A stretch of DNA of 64,000 nucleotides from Streptomyces sp. HmicA12 (GCF_000373565.1 NZ_KB891842.1:186001-250000); one strand, 5' to 3'. Positions 34,112-43,351 are shown, counted from the first letter of the stretch. A program made the numbers and translations. The notes: a model not told the origin generated them from the letters alone.

Positions 34112-35320
34112 GTGCGCGCAACCCGAACGCTGATGGCCGCCGCCGCACTCGGCGGGCTGCTGCTCACCACCGCCTGCGGCGGCGACTCCGACGAGGGCTC
34201 CGGCGGCGCACCCGGCGGGCAGGGCTTCACCCCGCCGAAGATGTCCGCGCCCAAGTCCCTCGGCAAGACCGAGGGCCGGGTGAACCTGATCGCCTGGGCC
34301 GGATACGCGGAGGACGGCTCGAACGACCCGAAGGTCGACTGGGTCACCCCGTTCGAGAAACGGACGGGCTGCCAGGTCGACACCAAGGTCGCCGGAACCT
34401 CCGACGAGATGGTCAACCTGATGAAGACCGGCGAGTACGACGCCGTCTCCGCCTCCGGCGACGCGTCCCTGCGCCTGATCGCCTCCGGCGACGCGGCCCC
34501 CGTCAACACCGGCCTCGTGCCCAACTACCGGGACATCTTCCCCGGGTTGAAGATGCAGCCCTGGAACTCGGTCGACAAGGTCGCCTACGGCATCCCGCAC
34601 GGGCGCGGCGCCAACCTCCTCATGTACCGCACCGACAAGGTCACCCCGGCCCCCGACAGCTGGAAGGCCGTCTTCGACGACGCGGGGAAGTACCGGGGGC
34701 ACGTCACCGCGTACGACTCGCCGATCTACCTGGCCGATGCCGCCCTGTACCTCATGAAGACGCGGCCGGACCTCGGCATCAAGGACCCGTACGCGCTCGA
34801 CCAGAAGCAGTTCGACGCCGCCGTCGCCCTGTTGAAGAAGCAGAACGACAACGTCGGCGAGTACTGGAGCGACTACCTGAAGGAGATCTCCGCCTTCAAG
34901 AGCGGCGACTCCGTCGTCGGCACCAGCTGGCAGGTCATCGTGAACACCGCGCAGGGCGAGAAGGCTCCGGTGAAGGCCGTGCTGCCGAAGGAGGGCGCCA
35001 CCGGCTGGTCCGACACCTGGATGGTCTCCGCGAAGGCCAAGCACCCCAACTGCGCCTACAAATGGCTGGACTGGATCGTCTCACCCAAGGTGAACGCCCA
35101 GGTCGCCGAGTACTTCGGCGAGGCGCCCGCGAACGCGAAGGCCTGCGACGAGACCAGCGACAAGAGCCACTGCGCCACCTTCCACGCCGACGACGCCGCG
35201 TACTGGAAGCAGGTCCACTTCTGGACCACGCCCATCCCGCAGTGCCTGGACGGGCGCACCGACGTGACATGCGTGCCCTACACGAAGTGGGTGCAGGCCT
35301 GGACAGAGATCAAGGGCTGA
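34112..35320 (+). CDS. potD: Polyamine-type ABC substrate-binding lipoprotein
   Basis: The 402-aa protein starts with a lipoprotein signal: a basic start, a hydrophobic core and LLLTTACGG, with Cys 22 as the likely lipidation site. A Gly/Ser spacer follows. The mature part matches PotD/PotF-type binding proteins: VNLIAWAGYAEDG, GCQVDTKVAGTSDEMVNLMKTGEYDAVSASGDASLRLI, NYRDIFPGLKMQPWN and VAYGIPHGRGANLLMYRTDKV. The GTG start follows a GGGAGAG site. It is probably exposed on the membrane surface for putrescine/spermidine or a related amine; the ligand is not proven by sequence. Confidence 0.93.
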   Translation: MRATRTLMAAAALGGLLLTTACGGDSDEGSGGAPGGQGFTPPKMSAPKSLGKTEGRVNLIAWAGYAEDGSNDPKVDWVTPFEKRTGCQVDTKVAGTSDEMVNLMKTGEYDAVSASGDASLRLIASGDAAPVNTGLVPNYRDIFPGLKMQPWNSVDKVAYGIPHGRGANLLMYRTDKVTPAPDSWKAVFDDAGKYRGHVTAYDSPIYLADAALYLMKTRPDLGIKDPYALDQKQFDAAVALLKKQNDNVGEYWSDYLKEISAFKSGDSVVGTSWQVIVNTAQGEKAPVKAVLPKEGATGWSDTWMVSAKAKHPNCAYKWLDWIVSPKVNAQVAEYFGEAPANAKACDETSDKSHCATFHADDAAYWKQVHFWTTPIPQCLDGRTDVTCVPYTKWVQAWTEIKG

Positions 35321-35330
35321 GAGGGTACGG

Positions 35331-36191
35331 ATGGCCCTGCGAAAAGCCGCCGGGGTGCTGCACCGCAGCCCCCGGCTCCGCCTCGCACTCCTGCTCGCCG
35401 CGCCCCTGACGTGGCTGGTCGTCGCCTACCTGGGCTCGCTCGCGGTCCTGTTCCTCTCCGGCCTGTGGACCACCGACCCGTTCACGTCGGACATCGTGCG
35501 CACCTGGACGCTCGACAACTTCGAGGCGCTGTTCACGACCGACGTGTACCGCCAGGTCGCCCTGCGCAGCGTGGGAGTCGCGCTCGCGGTCACGGCGCTG
35601 TGCGTCGTGCTCGCGTTCCCGATCGCCTTCTACACGGCGCGCGTCGCCCGCCCCCGATGGCGCCCGCTGCTCGTCGTCGCGATCCTCACCCCGCTCTGGG
35701 CCAGCTACCTGGTGAAGGCGTACGCGTGGCGCGTCATGCTGGCCCAAGGCGGGCTCCTCGACCGGGTGTTGAGCCCGCTCGGCATCGAAGGGCCCGGCTA
35801 CGGCCTGACGGCGACCGTCCTCGTCCTGACCTACCTCTGGCTGCCGTACATGATCCTGCCGATCCACGCGGGTCTCGAACGCGTCCCGGACAGCCTCCTC
35901 GACGCCTCCGCCGACCTGGGCGCCCGCACCTGGTGCACCTTCCGCACCGTACTGCTGCCGATGGTCCTGCCGTCCGTCGCCGCGGGCTCCGTCTTCACCT
36001 TCTCGCTCAGCCTCGGCGACTACATCGCGGTACAGATCGTGGGCGGGAAGACCCAGTTGATCGGCAACCTCGTCTACTCCAACATCACGCTCGACCTGCC
36101 GCTGGCCGCCGCCCTCGGCACCGTCCCGGTCGTCGTGATCGTGCTGTACCTGCTGGCCGTGCGCCGCACCGGCGCGCTCGGCAGCCTGTGA
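35331..36191 (+). CDS. potB: Polyamine-type ABC importer permease 1
   Basis: The 286-aa protein has six predicted transmembrane segments. The conserved permease EAA-like loop is seen as DSLLDASADLGARTWCTFRTVLLPMVLPSVAAGSVFTF near residue 185-220, the contact site for the ATPase. Its N-terminus resembles PotB (LAAPLTWLVVAYLGSLAVLFLSGLW). It lies 10 bases after potD, with GAGAGGG as ribosome site. Confidence 0.92.
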   Translation: MALRKAAGVLHRSPRLRLALLLAAPLTWLVVAYLGSLAVLFLSGLWTTDPFTSDIVRTWTLDNFEALFTTDVYRQVALRSVGVALAVTALCVVLAFPIAFYTARVARPRWRPLLVVAILTPLWASYLVKAYAWRVMLAQGGLLDRVLSPLGIEGPGYGLTATVLVLTYLWLPYMILPIHAGLERVPDSLLDASADLGARTWCTFRTVLLPMVLPSVAAGSVFTFSLSLGDYIAVQIVGGKTQLIGNLVYSNITLDLPLAAALGTVPVVVIVLYLLAVRRTGALGSL

Positions 36192-36200
36192 AGGGAGTCC

Positions 36201-37019
36201 GTGGTGCATCTGTCCCGCCCGGCCCGCATCGCGCTGCGCGTCGGCGCGCTGCTCGGCTTCGCCGTGATCTACGTGCCGCTGCTCCTCGTCGTCGTCAACT
36301 CCCTCAACCCGGACCGCAGTTCGGGCTGGCCGCCGTCCGGACTCACCCTGGACTGGTGGCGCGACGCCTGGCACAGCGCGGGCGCCCGCGACGCCCTGTG
36401 GACCTCGGTGAAGGCGGGCCTCGGCGCCACCGCCATCGCGCTCGTCCTCGGCACGCTCATCGCCTTCGCGGTGGCCCGGTACCGCTTCTTCGGCCGGGAG
36501 GCGGTCTCCTTCGCCGTCGTCCTGCCCATCGCGCTGCCCGGCATCATCACGGGCGTGGCGCTCAACACCGCGTTCCGCACGGTCCTCGAGCCGATCGGCA
36601 TCGGCCTCGGCCTGTTCACCGTCGTCGTCGGGCACGCCACGTTCTGCGTCGTGGTCGTCTTCAACAACGTCGCCGCCCGGCTGCGCCGGCTCTCGGGAAC
36701 GTACGAGGAAGCGGCCATGGACCTCGGGGCCGACACCTTCCGCACCTTCCGCGACATCACCTTCCCGCTGACCCGCTCGGCGCTCGCCGCGGGCGGACTG
36801 CTGGCGTTCGCGCTGTCCTTCGACGAGATCGTGGTGACGACGTTCACGGCGGGCCCCGGCGTCCAGACACTGCCCGTCTGGATCTTCTCCAACATGGCCC
36901 GGCCGCAACAGGCCCCCGTGGTCAACGTCGTCGCCGTCGTCCTCGTCCTGCTGTCCGTGATCCCCGTGTACGTAGCCCAGCGGCTGTCGTCCGACACGAC
37001 GGCGGGGAGTCGGGTCTAG
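36201..37019 (+). CDS. potC: Polyamine-type ABC importer permease 2
   Basis: The 272-aa protein has six predicted transmembrane segments and the EAA-like loop YEEAAMDLGADTFRTFRDITFPLTRSALAAGGLLAFALSFDEIVVT near 165-205. The FDEIVVTTFTAG end of this region is typical of PotC. The GTG start follows AAGGGAG, 9 bases after the potB stop. This completes the importer. Confidence 0.92.
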   Translation: MVHLSRPARIALRVGALLGFAVIYVPLLLVVVNSLNPDRSSGWPPSGLTLDWWRDAWHSAGARDALWTSVKAGLGATAIALVLGTLIAFAVARYRFFGREAVSFAVVLPIALPGIITGVALNTAFRTVLEPIGIGLGLFTVVVGHATFCVVVVFNNVAARLRRLSGTYEEAAMDLGADTFRTFRDITFPLTRSALAAGGLLAFALSFDEIVVTTFTAGPGVQTLPVWIFSNMARPQQAPVVNVVAVVLVLLSVIPVYVAQRLSSDTTAGSRV

Positions 37020-37032
37020 GCCCTGAGGGGGG

Positions 37033-37051
37033 TAAGGGGAGGCTAACCTAA
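37033..37051 (+). promoter_or_regulatory. Candidate DmdR1/IdeR-type iron box
   Basis: TAAGGGGAGGCTAACCTAA matches the Streptomyces DmdR1 consensus TTAGGTTAGGCTCACCTAA at 15 of 19 positions, with an intact right half. TTAATCT, a possible -10 region, follows at about 37058-37064. Repression by iron-loaded DmdR1 is inferred. Confidence 0.6.
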
Positions 37052-37112
37052 CATCAGTTAATCTGTGCCCGGCATCTACTTGGTGACCACCCGCACGACC
37101 CCAGGAGTCGGC

Positions 37113-37664
37113 TTGCCGCACGCCACCGAAACCCTCGAACCGGCCGTCGGCCGCGTGGAACTGCGCGACCCGGCCCAGCTGCGCGAGATCCTCGGCGAGC
37201 CGTGGCCGATCGTGATCGACAAGGTGCACGACCGGCTCGACGACCGGGACCGGGAGCTGATCGCCCGCTCGCCGTTCTGCCTGGTCTCCACGTCCGACGC
37301 GCAGGGCAACTGCGACGTCTCGCCGCGCGGCGACGGCCCCGGCTTCGCGCACATCGTCGACGCGGGCACCCTCGCCCTGCCGGACCGCCCCGGCAACCGC
37401 CGCGGCGACAGCTTCCACAACATCCTGCAGAACCCGCACGCGGGCCTGCTGTTCCTCATACCCGGCGGCACGGACGTCCTGCGGGTCAACGGCCGCGCCC
37501 GCATCCTCACCGACGCGCCGTTCTTCGACGCCATGACCGTGCGAGGCCAACGGCCGCACCTCGCCCTGCTCCTGGACATCGACGAGATCTATCTGCACTG
37601 CCCGCAGTCGCTGCGCCGGTCCGGGCTGTGGGACCCGGAGAGCTGGGGCCAGGGCCACCGATGA
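37113..37664 (+). CDS. PPOX-type FMN-binding flavoprotein
   Basis: The protein of about 183 aa belongs to the pyridoxamine-5'-phosphate-oxidase-like split barrel, in the branch with DSFHNILQNPHAGLLFLIPGGTDVLRVNGRARIL near residues 115-148. An upstream helix has PWPIVIDKVHDRLDDRDRELIARSPFCLVSTSDAQGNCDVSPRGD. These proteins bind FMN or related deazaflavin cofactors. The TTG at 37113 is preferred because AGGAG stands 5 bases upstream and the iron box and -10 region then lie before it. A GTG at 37065 would add 16 residues but has no ribosome site and sits in the promoter. Function unproven; iron control suggests a link to iron uptake or redox balance. Confidence 0.85.
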   Translation: MPHATETLEPAVGRVELRDPAQLREILGEPWPIVIDKVHDRLDDRDRELIARSPFCLVSTSDAQGNCDVSPRGDGPGFAHIVDAGTLALPDRPGNRRGDSFHNILQNPHAGLLFLIPGGTDVLRVNGRARILTDAPFFDAMTVRGQRPHLALLLDIDEIYLHCPQSLRRSGLWDPESWGQGHR

Positions 37665-37685
37665 CCCAGGCCCTAGGGTTGCGCC

Positions 37686-38375
37686 ATGGCGACGATCACG
37701 GGGATCCCTGACGGCTGGCCGGCCGACGAGGCCGCGGCGCGCGCGGTGCAGGACGCGCTGCGCGACCGGGTCGTGCGCCACGAGACCGGGCCGCCGCCCG
37801 GCGCGGGCCCCCTCACCGGGATCGACGTCGCCTACGACGACGAGCGCGACGTCGTCGCCGCGGCCGCGGTCGTCCTGGACCCGGTCACCCTTCAGGTCAT
37901 CGAGGAGGCGACGGCCGTGGGACGCGTCGCCTTCCCCTACGTGCCGGGCCTGTTGGCGTTCCGTGAGATCCCCGCGGTGCTCGGCGCGCTCGAAGCGCTG
38001 CGCACCGATCCCGGCCTGGTGATCTGCGACGGCTACGGCCTCGCCCACCCGCGCCGCTTCGGCCTCGCCAGCCACCTCGGCGTGCTCACCGGACTTCCCA
38101 CGATGGGCGTCGCCAAGAACCCGTTCGTGTTCGCGGAAGGCGTGTTGAGCCCGGAGCGCGGCAGCACGGCCCCGCTCCTCGACGGTGCCGAGGAGGTCGG
38201 CCGCGCCGTGCGCACCCGTGACCACGTCAAGCCGGTCTACGTCTCGGTCGGCCACCGGGTGTCACTGGACAACGCCTGCGCCCACACCCTGTCCCTCACC
38301 CCGAAGTACCGCCAACCGGAGACGACCCGCAGAGCGGACCGCCTCTGCAGGGACGCGCTGGCCGCCGCGCGCTAG
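37686..38375 (+). CDS. nfi: Endonuclease V (deoxyinosine endonuclease)
   Basis: The 229-aa protein matches endonuclease V, which nicks DNA (or RNA) next to inosine. Catalytic acids are visible: D47 in LTGIDVAYDD, E94 in YVPGLLAFREIP and D115 in LVICDGYGLAHPRRFGLASHLG. GVAKNPF is near 141-147. TAGGGT ends 6 bases before the ATG and no ribosome site is present, so the mRNA is probably leaderless. The stop overlaps that of the convergent gene in a shared CTAG. Confidence 0.94.
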   Translation: MATITGIPDGWPADEAAARAVQDALRDRVVRHETGPPPGAGPLTGIDVAYDDERDVVAAAAVVLDPVTLQVIEEATAVGRVAFPYVPGLLAFREIPAVLGALEALRTDPGLVICDGYGLAHPRRFGLASHLGVLTGLPTMGVAKNPFVFAEGVLSPERGSTAPLLDGAEEVGRAVRTRDHVKPVYVSVGHRVSLDNACAHTLSLTPKYRQPETTRRADRLCRDALAAAR

Positions 38376-39580
38376 CGCTCCGCCGCCACCCGGAACGTGA
38401 TCCCGGCCCCCCGCAACCGTTCGATCAACGCGTCCCCCATGGCCACCGCCGTCGTGACCTGCCCGGCGGTGATTGGCAGGTCGTCCCGTACGAGGCACAT
38501 CGCGGACTCGGCCAGCATCTTCGCCGTCTCCGCGTACCCGGGATCCCCTCCGGCCACCTCGGTGAAGACCCGGCGGCCGCCGCCCTCGCCCACGAACCGC
38601 ACCGAGAACCAGCTCTTGGCCCGCCGCTCCTCGTCGGGGCCGTCGCCGGGCAGCAGCCGCCCGCCCAACCAGCGCCGTGCGGGCGGCACCTGAGCCGCGG
38701 CGAACAGCACGCCCACGGCCGCGACCCCGCCGACCGCGACCGGCAGCGAGCGCACGGCCGCGTAGTGCCGGTAGCGGAAGTCCGGCCCGTAGCGTTCGAG
38801 CGCCCGCGCCGAACGCTGCACCACCTGCGGGTCGATCGTCGGCAGCGGCAGCGCCCACGCCCCGACCTCCTTGGCGTACCGCGGCGTCCCCGTCGGCGCG
38901 TAGGCGGTGCGCCCGACGACCCGCGGCTGGTGGCGCCGCCGGTCCTGCTGCGCGGCCAGCATCTGCCGGCCGCGCGCGAACTGGTTCAGCGCGGACGCGA
39001 ACGTACCGCCCGAGAACCGGGCGTTGGACCGGACGAACCCGTCGACGCGCAGCGGCACCCCCTCCGGCAGTTGCCGAACGGTGAAGTACGCGCCCAGGTC
39101 GTGCGGGATCGAGTCGAAGCCGCAGGCGTGCACCAGGCGGGCGCCCGTCTCGCGCGCGCGGGCGTCGTGGCGCACGTACATGAGGTCCACGAACTCGGGC
39201 TCGCCGGTGAGGTCCACGTAGTCCGTGCCCGCGTCGGCGCACGCGGCGACGAGCCCCTCCCCGTACTCCAGGTACGGGCCCACGGTGGAGGCCACCACAC
39301 GCGCCTGGGCGGCCAGTTCGCGCAGCGACGCCGGATCGGCGACGTCCGCGCGCAGCAGCGGCAGCACGGCGCACTCCGGATCGATCCCGGTCAGTCGCTC
39401 GCGCAGCCGCTCCAGCTTCGCGGTGTCGCGGCCCGCGATCGCCCAGCGCAGCCCCTCGGGGGCGTGGGCCGCGAGGTACTCGGCCGTGAGCACCCCCACG
39501 AAACCCGTCGCCCCGAACAGCACCACGTCGTAAGCCCGGTCCGTGCTCTTGGGCTTCCCGGGCTTCTCGGCCTCGTTCAT
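38372..39580 (-). CDS. Saccharopine-dehydrogenase-like / trans-acting enoyl reductase-like protein
   Basis: The 402-aa protein has an N-terminal NAD(P)-binding motif (YDVVLFGATGFVGVLTAEYLAAHAP, near residue 19) and VASTVGPYLEYGEGLVAACADAGTDYVDLTGEPEFV near 95-130. Both are typical of the saccharopine dehydrogenase-like family that includes mycobacterial trans-acting enoyl reductases. A hydrophobic segment near 270-290 (GGVAAVGVLFAAAQV) suggests membrane association. The ATG at 39580 follows GAGGGG. It would reduce a lipid intermediate; its substrate is unknown. Confidence 0.85.
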   Translation of the reverse strand: MNEAEKPGKPKSTDRAYDVVLFGATGFVGVLTAEYLAAHAPEGLRWAIAGRDTAKLERLRERLTGIDPECAVLPLLRADVADPASLRELAAQARVVASTVGPYLEYGEGLVAACADAGTDYVDLTGEPEFVDLMYVRHDARARETGARLVHACGFDSIPHDLGAYFTVRQLPEGVPLRVDGFVRSNARFSGGTFASALNQFARGRQMLAAQQDRRRHQPRVVGRTAYAPTGTPRYAKEVGAWALPLPTIDPQVVQRSARALERYGPDFRYRHYAAVRSLPVAVGGVAAVGVLFAAAQVPPARRWLGGRLLPGDGPDEERRAKSWFSVRFVGEGGGRRVFTEVAGGDPGYAETAKMLAESAMCLVRDDLPITAGQVTTAVAMGDALIERLRGAGITFRVAAER

Positions 39581-39686
39581 GACACCCCTCATCGTGCGTC
39601 CCGCGCCGTTGTCGGTGGCTGAGGCTAGCGTGCGGGCCGAACACGCCCTGCCCGGGGGCCCGCGGGCCGTCGCGGCCCTAGATTGT

Positions 39687-39705
39687 CTAAGCGCTTGCTC
39701 GTTAG
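39687..39705. promoter_or_regulatory. Imperfect palindrome upstream of beta-oxidation genes
   Basis: CTAAGCGCTTGCTCGTTAG reads almost the same on the reverse strand (outer CTAA/TTAG arms, inner AGCGCTTGCT). It resembles TetR-family operators of fatty acid or steroid catabolism with an AAGCGCTTG core. It lies about 85-100 bases before the racemase gene and about 110 bases before the divergent saccharopine-dehydrogenase-like gene. Confidence 0.45.
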
Positions 39706-39787
39706 GGGCTTGTGCTCACCGGAACACGTTCTTAGCATCATTGGTGTTACATCAGTTGTGTCACAGACGGGCTGGGGGCGTTGCGGG

Positions 39788-40954
39788 ATGACGGTGGCAG
39801 GCACGGAGAGCCGCGATCAGCACGGGGGACCGCTGGCCGGGGTCCGCGTGGTCGAGCTCGCCGGGATCGGCCCGGGGCCGTTCGCCGCGATGCTCCTCGC
39901 CGACCTCGGCGCCGACGTCGTACGGGTCGACCGGCCCGGCGGCGCCGGGCTCGGGATCAACCCCGAGTACGACATCACCAACCGCAACAAGCGCTCCGTG
40001 ATCGTCGACCTGAAGTCCGGGAGCGGCACCGAGCGCGTGCTCCAACTGGTGGACTGCGCCGACGTGTTGATCGAGGGCTACCGGCCGGGCGTCGCCGAGC
40101 GGCTGGGCGTCGGACCCGAGACCTGCCACGCCCGCAACGCCAGGCTGGTCTACGGCCGGATGACCGGCTGGGGCCAGGAGGGCCCCCTGGCGCAGCGTGC
40201 CGGGCACGACATCGCGTACATCGCGCCGACCGGCACCCTCGGCATGATCGGCAGGCCGGACGAGCCGCCGACCGTCCCCGCCAACCTCGTCGGCGACTAC
40301 GCGGGCGGCTCCCTCTACCTCGTCGTCGGCATCCTCGCCGCCCTGCACCACGCCCGCGCCACCGGCACCGGGCAGGTCGTCGACGCCGCCATCGTCGACG
40401 GCACGGCGCACCTCACGTCGATGATCCACGGCATGCTCGCGGCCGGCGGCTGGCAGGACCGCCGCGGCGCCAACCTCCTCGACGGCGGCTGCCCGTTCTA
40501 CGGCACGTACGAGACGGCCGACGGCCTGCACATGGCGGTCGGCGCCCTGGAGCAGCAGTTCTACGACGAGTTCATCCACCTGATGGGCCTTGAGGACGTC
40601 GCTGCCGCACGGGGGGACCTGTCCCGCTGGGGCGAGTTGCGCGAGGCCGTCGCCGCGCGCTTCGCGCAACGGACGAGAGACGAGTGGACGGCGGTCTTCG
40701 AGGGCTCCGACGCCTGTGTCGCGCCGGTCCTCTCGCTGGGCGAGGCCCCGCGCCACCCGCACCTCGCCGCCCGCGGCACCTTCGTCGACCACGGCGGCAT
40801 CACCCAGCCCGCCCCCGCCCCGCGCTTCACCCGTACCCCCACCGCCGTCCGCACGGGCCCCGCCCTGCCGGGCGCCGACACCGCCGACGTGGCGCGCGAC
40901 TGGGGCGTACCGGACCTGAACGAACCCACCGACCTCCCGAAGAAAGGCAGTTGA
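39788..40954 (+). CDS. Alpha-methylacyl-CoA racemase-like protein (family III CoA-transferase fold)
   Basis: The 388-aa protein has the family III fold: GVRVVELAGIGPGPFAAMLLADLGADVVRVDRP near the start, then DVLIEGYRPGVAERLGVGPE near 93. The residues expected of alpha-methylacyl-CoA racemase are present: His in QRAGHDIAYIAPTG near 140 and Asp in LVGDYAGGSLYLVVGI near 170. It would epimerise 2-methylacyl-CoAs so that branched chains can enter beta-oxidation. The ATG at 39788 follows GCGGG. The next gene, an acyl-CoA dehydrogenase, follows within 10 bases. Confidence 0.9.
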   Translation: MTVAGTESRDQHGGPLAGVRVVELAGIGPGPFAAMLLADLGADVVRVDRPGGAGLGINPEYDITNRNKRSVIVDLKSGSGTERVLQLVDCADVLIEGYRPGVAERLGVGPETCHARNARLVYGRMTGWGQEGPLAQRAGHDIAYIAPTGTLGMIGRPDEPPTVPANLVGDYAGGSLYLVVGILAALHHARATGTGQVVDAAIVDGTAHLTSMIHGMLAAGGWQDRRGANLLDGGCPFYGTYETADGLHMAVGALEQQFYDEFIHLMGLEDVAAARGDLSRWGELREAVAARFAQRTRDEWTAVFEGSDACVAPVLSLGEAPRHPHLAARGTFVDHGGITQPAPAPRFTRTPTAVRTGPALPGADTADVARDWGVPDLNEPTDLPKKGS

Positions 40955-40962
40955 TCGCGAGC

Positions 40963-42105
40963 ATGGAACGACGCCTGTTCAGCGCCGAGCACGAGGCGTT
41001 CCGCGAGACCGTCCGCACCTTCCTCGTCAAGGAGGTGACCCCGCACTACGAGCAGTGGGAGCAGGACGGCATCGTCGCGCGCGAGGCCTGGCTCGCCGCC
41101 GGACGCCAGGGCCTGCTCGGGCTCGCCGTTCCGGAGGAGTACGGGGGTGGCGGCAACGCCGACTTCCGCTACAGCGCCGTCCTCGCCGAGGAGTTCACCC
41201 GGGCCGGCGCCGCCGGGCTCGCGGTCGGCCTGCACAACGACATCATCGGCCCGTACCTGACCTCGCTCGGCACCGAGGAGCAGAAGCGGCGCTGGCTGCC
41301 CGGCTTCTGCGACGGCTCGCTGATCACCGCCATCGCCATGACGGAACCGGGCGCGGGCTCCGACCTCCAGGGCATCCGCACCACCGCCGAGGACAAGGGC
41401 GACCACTGGCTGCTCAACGGCTCCAAGACGTTCATCTCCAACGGCATCCTCGCCGACCTCGTCATCGTCGTCGCCAAGACGACGCAGGAGGGCGGCGCGC
41501 ACGGGCTGTCCCTACTCGTCGTCGAGCGCGGCGCGGAAGGCTTCGAGCGCGGCCGCAACCTCGACAAGATCGGCCAGAAGGCGCAGGACACGGCCGAGTT
41601 GTTCTTCAACGACGTCCGCGTCCCGAAGGAGAATCTGCTCGGCGAGCTCAACGGCGCGTTCATCCACCTGATGACGAACCTCGCGCAGGAGCGCATGGGC
41701 ATCGCCGTCGCCGCCATCGCCGCCGCCGAGCACCTGCTGGAGATCACCACGACCTACGTCAAGGAGCGCGAGGCCTTCGGACGGCCGCTCGCCAAGCTGC
41801 AGCACATCCGGTTCGAGATCGCCGAGATGGCCACCGAGTGCGCCGTCACCCGGACGTTCCTGGACCGCTGCATCGAGGACCACTCCGCCGGCACGCTCGA
41901 CGCCGTGCACGCCTCCATGGCCAAGTGGTGGGCCACCGAACTGCAGAAGCGCGTCGCCGACCGCTGCCTCCAACTGCACGGCGGATACGGCTACATGACC
42001 GAGTACCGCGTCGCGAAGGCCTTCACCGACGGACGCATCCAGACCATCTACGGCGGCACCACCGAGATCATGAAGGAGATCATCGGCCGCTCGCTGCTGT
42101 CCTGA
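40963..42105 (+). CDS. Acyl-CoA dehydrogenase, LCAD-like
   Basis: The 380-aa FAD enzyme has LITAIAMTEPGAGSDLQGI near residue 120, RMGIAVAAIAAAEHLLE near 243 and LHGGYGYMTEYRVAKAFTDGRIQTIYGGTTEIMKEIIGRSL at the end. The C-terminal YGGTTEIMKEI matches mitochondrial LCAD. The MCAD-type catalytic Glu of YEGT is Gly here, so catalysis should use the alternative Glu of the LCAD/isovaleryl type. It oxidises acyl-CoA to trans-2-enoyl-CoA. ATG 40963 is used; a TTG at 40951 overlapping the racemase stop is an alternative that adds 4 residues. Confidence 0.92.
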   Translation: MERRLFSAEHEAFRETVRTFLVKEVTPHYEQWEQDGIVAREAWLAAGRQGLLGLAVPEEYGGGGNADFRYSAVLAEEFTRAGAAGLAVGLHNDIIGPYLTSLGTEEQKRRWLPGFCDGSLITAIAMTEPGAGSDLQGIRTTAEDKGDHWLLNGSKTFISNGILADLVIVVAKTTQEGGAHGLSLLVVERGAEGFERGRNLDKIGQKAQDTAELFFNDVRVPKENLLGELNGAFIHLMTNLAQERMGIAVAAIAAAEHLLEITTTYVKEREAFGRPLAKLQHIRFEIAEMATECAVTRTFLDRCIEDHSAGTLDAVHASMAKWWATELQKRVADRCLQLHGGYGYMTEYRVAKAFTDGRIQTIYGGTTEIMKEIIGRSLLS

Positions 42106-42136
42106 CCTCCTCCCTCGTTCGACGAAAGGCACTTCC

Positions 42137-43351
42137 GTGACCACAGACGCGTACGTCTACGACGCGATCCGCACCCCTCGTGGCCGGGGCAAGGCCAACG
42201 GCTCGCTGCACGGCACCAAGCCCATCGACCTCGTGGTCGGCCTGATCCACGAGATCCGGGCACGCTTCCCCGACCTCGACCCCGCCGCCATCGACGACAT
42301 CGTCCTCGGCGTCGTCGGCCCGGTCGGCGACCAGGGCTCCGACATCGCCCGGGTCGCGGCCATCGCGGCCGGACTGCCCGACACGGTCGCGGGCGTACAG
42401 GAGAACCGCTTCTGCGCGTCGGGTCTCGAGGCCGTCAACCTGGCCGCGATGAAGGTCCGTTCGGGCTGGGAGGACCTCGTCCTCGCCGGTGGTGTCGAGT
42501 CGATGTCGCGGGTGCCGATGGCCTCCGACGGCGGTGCCTGGTTCGCCGACCCGATGACCAACTTCGAGACCGGGTTCGTGCCGCAGGGCATCGGCGCCGA
42601 CCTCATCGCCACCATCGAGGGGTTCTCGCGGCGCGACGTCGACGAGTACGCCGCGCTGTCCCAGGAGCGGGCCGCCGCCGCGGTGAAGGACGGGCGCTTC
42701 GAGCGGTCGGTCGTCCCGGTCAAGGACCGCAGCGGTCTCACGGTCCTCGACCACGACGAGTTCCTGCGGCCGGGGACGACGGCGGACTCCCTGGCCCGGC
42801 TGAAGCCGTCGTTCGCCGACATCGGTGACCTGGGCGGCTTCGACGCGGTGGCGCTGCAGAAGTACCACTGGATCGAGAAGATCGACCACGTGCACCACGC
42901 GGGCAACTCGTCGGGCATCGTCGACGGCGCGTCGCTGGTCGCGATCGGGTCGCGCGAGGTGGGGGAGCGGCACGGGCTCACGCCGCGGGCCCGGATCGTC
43001 TCGGCCGCGGTGTCCGGCTCCGAGCCGACCATCATGCTCACCGGACCGGCGCCCGCCACCCGCAAGGCCCTCGCCAAGGCGGGCCTGACCATCGACGACA
43101 TCGACCTCGTCGAGATCAACGAGGCCTTCGCCGCGGTGGTCCTCCGGTTCGTCAAGGACATGGGCCTGTCGCTGGACAAGGTCAACGTCAACGGCGGCGC
43201 GATCGCGCTCGGCCACCCCTTGGGGGCGACCGGCGCGATGATCCTGGGCACGCTCGTCGACGAGCTGGAGCGTCAGGACAAGCGGTACGGCCTGGCCACG
43301 CTGTGTGTCGGCGGCGGCATGGGCATCGCCACCATCGTGGAGCGGGTGTAG
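42137..43351 (+). CDS. fadA: Acetyl-CoA C-acyltransferase (thiolase)
   Basis: The 404-aa thiolase has the acylated Cys 93 in ENRFCASGLEAV, the general-base region NGGAIALGHPLGATGA near residue 355 and the second Cys in LCVGGGMG near 390. It cleaves 3-ketoacyl-CoA with CoA. The GTG start follows CGAAAGG by 8 bases. It forms an operon with the dehydrogenase upstream and the FadB-like gene downstream, although a repeat element lies between them. Confidence 0.94.
   Translation: MTTDAYVYDAIRTPRGRGKANGSLHGTKPIDLVVGLIHEIRARFPDLDPAAIDDIVLGVVGPVGDQGSDIARVAAIAAGLPDTVAGVQENRFCASGLEAVNLAAMKVRSGWEDLVLAGGVESMSRVPMASDGGAWFADPMTNFETGFVPQGIGADLIATIEGFSRRDVDEYAALSQERAAAAVKDGRFERSVVPVKDRSGLTVLDHDEFLRPGTTADSLARLKPSFADIGDLGGFDAVALQKYHWIEKIDHVHHAGNSSGIVDGASLVAIGSREVGERHGLTPRARIVSAAVSGSEPTIMLTGPAPATRKALAKAGLTIDDIDLVEINEAFAAVVLRFVKDMGLSLDKVNVNGGAIALGHPLGATGAMILGTLVDELERQDKRYGLATLCVGGGMGIATIVERV

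Noticed and set aside
35310..38255. 981-codon open frame opposite to potB, potC, the PPOX gene and nfi
   Set aside because: It spans four well-supported genes and their gaps and has a low-complexity composition, so it is a shadow.
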